Part shown: one piece after another, positions 60,711 to 64,000 of the stretch
Numbering within the stretch: the first letter of the stretch is position 1
Layout: each line of letters begins with the position of its first letter
Source of the DNA: Butyricimonas faecihominis
GTDB lineage: Bacteria; Bacteroidota; Bacteroidia; Bacteroidales; Marinifilaceae
Length of the DNA: 64,000 nucleotides
Direction of reading: 5' to 3'
NCBI RefSeq assembly: GCF_033096445.1
Contig: NZ_AP028155.1
Coordinates: 1,927,880-1,991,879 of the forward strand
The notes under the pieces: model-generated
Told to the model about the DNA's origin: nothing
Databases searched by the model: none
Seen by the model: only the letters and a program-made list of their open reading frames with translations
Translations under genes and position numbers: made by a program

Positions 60711-63700
60711 ATGAAAAAAAGAATTCTTCTTTTTCCTTTACTGTTTTTGATGATCACGATCTTTTCGTGCAAAGATAAAACCAAGGAACAAAGCAAGCTA
60801 GAGTATAGCAAATACATTTCCGACTTTACACAGGGAATGATAAAATCCTCCGACCCGATCTATGTTCGGTTGGAAAATAATGTTTTGCAAGTAGGGGACA
60901 GTCTTCCCACGCAGGTCGAAAAACTATTAAAGATCTCTCCGAAAGCAGAGGGAACCGTATCTCTACGGGACGGTAACATTATCGAGTTTACCCCCACCAA
61001 GCCGCTAAAAAACGGGCAAACATACGACATCAGTCTCTACTTGGACAAACTCTGCAAAGTCCCTTCCGACTTGTCAACCTTCCGTTTCAGCGTGAAAGTC
61101 CTCCCTCTCGTGTTTGCGTTCCAAGAGGGCAGCTTGAATATCGACCCCACGGATAACAACAGATTTTCTTACCGAGCCTCCATCACGAATTCCGATGCCG
61201 TGGCCCCCGCCGAAATAGAACTACTCGTGAAAGCGATGATAAATGGCTTGTCCCACAAATTAGAATGGGAACACACACCCTACATCCACTACTTCACGGT
61301 TCCGGACATCAACCGGACAGACGCAACACAATCACTGGAGTTAAGTTTCAACAAAAAGGTGAAAAACGGGAACGATTTGATCGTGGAGATCCCCGGTTCA
61401 AAAATATTTTCCGTACTGGAAGTCAAAGCAAGCGATGAAAACTCCCAGACCATAGACATCATCCTCTCGGACAACGTGGATGCCTCTCAGGATTTACAAG
61501 GATTAATCACCGTAGACGGAGTGAATCGCCTAAACTTCAACGTGCAGGGTAACATTATCCGAGTATATTCCAACGAACGGGACAAGATGCAAGGGGTCGT
61601 TCAAATAAATATCTATAAAGGTATCAAAAACTCATTCGGTGAAAAATTGAAATCGGATGCCACCTACAACGTCAGTTTCGCCTCCGCCAAACCCGCTGTT
61701 GCCTTTATTGGTGAGGGAACATTTACCCCGGCCGAGGGAAACGTGCTGATCCCCTTCTCCGCGGTAGCCCTGAAAGCCGTGCAATTGCGTGTGGTAAAGG
61801 TATTCAACCAAAACATGAACTTCTACCTGCAAGACGGTAATTACAATTATAGTAGCGATTACCAGTTACGCCGGGTGGGACGCATCATCTTGGATAAAAA
61901 AATCCCGCTTGAAAAAGAAGGTCACCCAATAAATGCCAACAAATGGCAGGACTACACGATAAATCTGGCAGACCATATACAATTGGAAAAAGGAGTTATC
62001 TACCGGGTTCAACTGAAATTCCAAAAATCCTACACGACCCTAGCCTGTGCTAACGAGGGATTGGATGGAATCACGGAAGACCATTGGGATTCCCAGTCTG
62101 ATTATGACGATTATGATGACGACGATTACTACTATAATTACCCGTCCGACTACTCATGGGAAGAACGGGACGATCCCTGTTCCAACTCTTATTACTACGT
62201 GTCTGATCGTTTCCCCAGAAGAAACTTGATTGTCACCTCTCTCGGCCTTACCGCCAAAACCGGAAGTGACGGTAAATACGTGGTAGCCGTGAACGACCTG
62301 CTCACGGCCGCTCCCGTGGAAAGTTGCAAGATACTCTTCTTCAATTACCAGAACCAGAAGATTGATTCTGCCGTAACTAACAATTCGGGAATCGCAACCG
62401 CACGAGTACAAGGGAAACCGTTCATCGTGCTTGCCGTCAAGGGAAACGACAAGGCCTATTTAAAAGTAAGCGATGCAAATTCTCTATCATACAGCAACTT
62501 TGACATCAGTGGCGAAGTCGTGCAACAAGGAATAAAAGGTTTTATTTATGGAGAACGGGGCGTATGGCGTCCGGGAAATGAAATACATCTCTCTTTCATG
62601 CTGGAAGACAAAGAGCAGGTGATTCCCGTGGGACACCCCATCATTGCCGAACTCTACGACCCGAATGGTAACGTGGTGCAAACGAAACGGGAAGGACGTA
62701 ACGAACACGGCCTCTATTGTTTCACCTTCAAAACAGACGAGCAAGCCGTCACGGGTTACTGGCGGGCAGTTGTACGTATCGGGGGAGTCTCCTTCTGGAA
62801 AACCGTCCGGATCGAAAGTATCAAACCGAATCGCCTCAGTATCGTGACCAACCTGCCGAATGACATTCTGGGAAATGGTATCCCGGATAACTCCATTCCC
62901 GTGCAGACCCGTTGGTTGCATGGAGCTAAAACCAGCTCGCTGAAGGTCAACACCGAATTAAAATTATCCCAGAGTAACACCACGTTCCCGGGATACAAAG
63001 AATATAGTTTTGATGACCGATCTCGTTATTTTAACGCGACCACAACAACCTTCTTTGAAGGGACCACCGATGCGGAGGGTAATTTTACCCTATCGGCTGA
63101 TGAAATCAGCACGGAGAACGCCCCGGGAATGTTGAATGCACTACTCACGCTGCGGGTATTCGAACCCGGCGGGGACTTCAGCATCACGACAGCAGGATTC
63201 AAATATTCACCTTATAAAGAATATGTCGGCGTGAAACTTCCCGACTCCGAGGATAACTGGTACTCCGCCGGCAAACCGATCCCCATCGCGGGAGCCGTGC
63301 TTACGGCCGACGGGAAGCCGGTATCTGACAGGGAAATCGAAGTTGAAGTCTATACCTTGGAATGGCGCTGGTGGTGGGATTCCGAAAGGGACAATATCGG
63401 ATCATACGTGAACCGCTCCTACCGGAAACCGATCTTCAATAAAACCGTGAAAAGCCAAAATGGTAAATTCAATATTGACGTTACCTGCAACCAATGGGGA
63501 CGCTATTACGTGATCGCAAGAGATAAATCCTCCGGCCACTCCTGTGGAACGACCTTCTACGTAAGTTCTTGGCGGAATGACATGAATATCCCGGGTATGG
63601 CCACCCTACTCACCTTGACCAGCGATAAGAAAGCCTACCGTGCCGGGGAAAAAATAAAAATCACCTTCCCTTCTTCCGAGGGTAGCGTGGCACTCGTGAG

Positions 63701-64000
63701 CGTTGAAAACGGGAAAACCGTGAAAGACATATTCCGTGTACCCACATCTTCCGGTTCCACCTCTTTCGAGATCGAGGCGACCAGTGAAATGTGTCCCAAT
63801 ATCTACGTCAATGTCTCCCTCATTCAACCTCACAAAAACCGGAACAATGACAAGCCGATTCGTCTGTATGGAGTACTGAACATCAATATTGACGATCCTA
63901 ACTTACGCCTGACCCCAAAGATCGATATGGCACAGGAACTTCGCCCGTCACAGGATTTCACGGTTTCCGTGAGCGAAAAGGACGGAAAACCGATGACTTA
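60711..64000 (+). CDS. Alpha-2-macroglobulin-type lipoprotein (3' end outside window)
   Basis: The frame is open from ATG 60711 to the window end, over 1096 codons. A lipoprotein signal, LFLMITIFSCKDK, gives an acylated cysteine at residue 20. Tandem beta-sandwich MG domains follow; FIYGERGVWRPGNEIHLSFML is the MG1/bait-like signature of bacterial alpha-2-macroglobulins, and later blocks (LTSDKKAYRAGEKIKITFP) are of the same kind. Such proteins trap proteases in the periplasm and are often paired with penicillin-binding protein 1C, which would lie downstream. Residues 459-480 form an unusual Asp/Tyr-rich stretch. Whether a thioester motif is present lies beyond the window. Confidence 0.9.
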   Translation, partial: MKKRILLFPLLFLMITIFSCKDKTKEQSKLEYSKYISDFTQGMIKSSDPIYVRLENNVLQVGDSLPTQVEKLLKISPKAEGTVSLRDGNIIEFTPTKPLKNGQTYDISLYLDKLCKVPSDLSTFRFSVKVLPLVFAFQEGSLNIDPTDNNRFSYRASITNSDAVAPAEIELLVKAMINGLSHKLEWEHTPYIHYFTVPDINRTDATQSLELSFNKKVKNGNDLIVEIPGSKIFSVLEVKASDENSQTIDIILSDNVDASQDLQGLITVDGVNRLNFNVQGNIIRVYSNERDKMQGVVQINIYKGIKNSFGEKLKSDATYNVSFASAKPAVAFIGEGTFTPAEGNVLIPFSAVALKAVQLRVVKVFNQNMNFYLQDGNYNYSSDYQLRRVGRIILDKKIPLEKEGHPINANKWQDYTINLADHIQLEKGVIYRVQLKFQKSYTTLACANEGLDGITEDHWDSQSDYDDYDDDDYYYNYPSDYSWEERDDPCSNSYYYVSDRFPRRNLIVTSLGLTAKTGSDGKYVVAVNDLLTAAPVESCKILFFNYQNQKIDSAVTNNSGIATARVQGKPFIVLAVKGNDKAYLKVSDANSLSYSNFDISGEVVQQGIKGFIYGERGVWRPGNEIHLSFMLEDKEQVIPVGHPIIAELYDPNGNVVQTKREGRNEHGLYCFTFKTDEQAVTGYWRAVVRIGGVSFWKTVRIESIKPNRLSIVTNLPNDILGNGIPDNSIPVQTRWLHGAKTSSLKVNTELKLSQSNTTFPGYKEYSFDDRSRYFNATTTTFFEGTTDAEGNFTLSADEISTENAPGMLNALLTLRVFEPGGDFSITTAGFKYSPYKEYVGVKLPDSEDNWYSAGKPIPIAGAVLTADGKPVSDREIEVEVYTLEWRWWWDSERDNIGSYVNRSYRKPIFNKTVKSQNGKFNIDVTCNQWGRYYVIARDKSSGHSCGTTFYVSSWRNDMNIPGMATLLTLTSDKKAYRAGEKIKITFPSSEGSVALVSVENGKTVKDIFRVPTSSGSTSFEIEATSEMCPNIYVNVSLIQPHKNRNNDKPIRLYGVLNINIDDPNLRLTPKIDMAQELRPSQDFTVSVSEKDGKPMT

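Noticed and set aside
1-64000. CRISPR arrays, prophage modules, rRNA operons
   Set aside because: No regularly spaced repeats, phage structural genes or rRNA sequence were seen on either strand.

Overview
The window looks like a chromosomal segment of a Bacteroidales bacterium, most likely of the Odoribacteraceae (Butyricimonas/Odoribacter type). Evidence seen directly: Bacteroidetes-type promoters (TTTG, about 19 bases, TAnnTTTG), almost no Shine-Dalgarno sequences before starts, a FeoA-FeoB fusion, a GldE homologue, a SusC/SusD locus run by an ECF sigma factor and a FecR anti-sigma factor, and a Bacteroidetes-style primary sigma factor of 289 residues. The genus-level guess is inference. 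No rRNA, CRISPR array or prophage was found.

Layout. 1-2.5 kb: the end of an AraC regulator, a structured and probably degenerate stretch, a one-chain nucleotidyltransferase-HEPN protein and two tRNAs (Leu-CAG, Gln-UUG). 2.6-8.1 kb: a GT117/DUF2723 membrane protein, prfB with its programmed +1 frameshift, and heptose-7-phosphate kinase. 8.1-14 kb: PLP synthase pdxT/pdxS, rpoD, rpmH, and the ferrous iron transporter FeoAB with a tiny Cys-rich companion. 14-22 kb: an unrecognised protein, two GNAT-fold proteins, an alpha-L-fucosidase, class I fructose-bisphosphate aldolase, and a two-gene radical-SAM DNA-metabolism cassette. 22-34 kb: tandem DUF4272 paralogues, a glyoxalase-fold protein, an MBL-fold hydrolase, an NCS2 permease, a broken sigma-factor relic, a DUF4261/flavodoxin/methyltransferase run, a tyrosine-phosphatase lipoprotein, a DUF1848 protein and a sugar kinase.

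34-43.5 kb is a complete surface-uptake locus on the minus strand, in transcription order: ECF sigma factor, FecR, SusC with an N-terminal STN signalling domain, SusD, a DUF4843 lipoprotein and a PKD-like lipoprotein. Its substrate cannot be told from sequence. 43.5-53.8 kb holds a PIF1-like helicase, an MFS exporter, DsbD, and the RNase G / small mS38-like protein / HU / ssb / gldE block, in which mutY (expected between HU and ssb) is absent.

53.9-55.3 kb is an apparently intact IS3-family element with a 3-bp target duplication, an A9 frameshift site and a perfect 36-bp palindrome. Beyond it lie an alkaline-phosphatase-fold protein that has lost several metal ligands, a TetR-like protein with an acidic HTH region paired with an Lrp regulator, a lipid kinase, UDP-glucose dehydrogenase, and the start of an alpha-2-macroglobulin lipoprotein cut by the window end.

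I found no clear multi-gene undescribed system. The most rewarding items are the PafA-like apparent pseudoenzyme, the TetR-like/Lrp pair, the DUF4272 tandem pair, the prfB internal Shine-Dalgarno in a lineage that barely uses them, the precise IS boundaries, and a recurring 10-bp intergenic motif.
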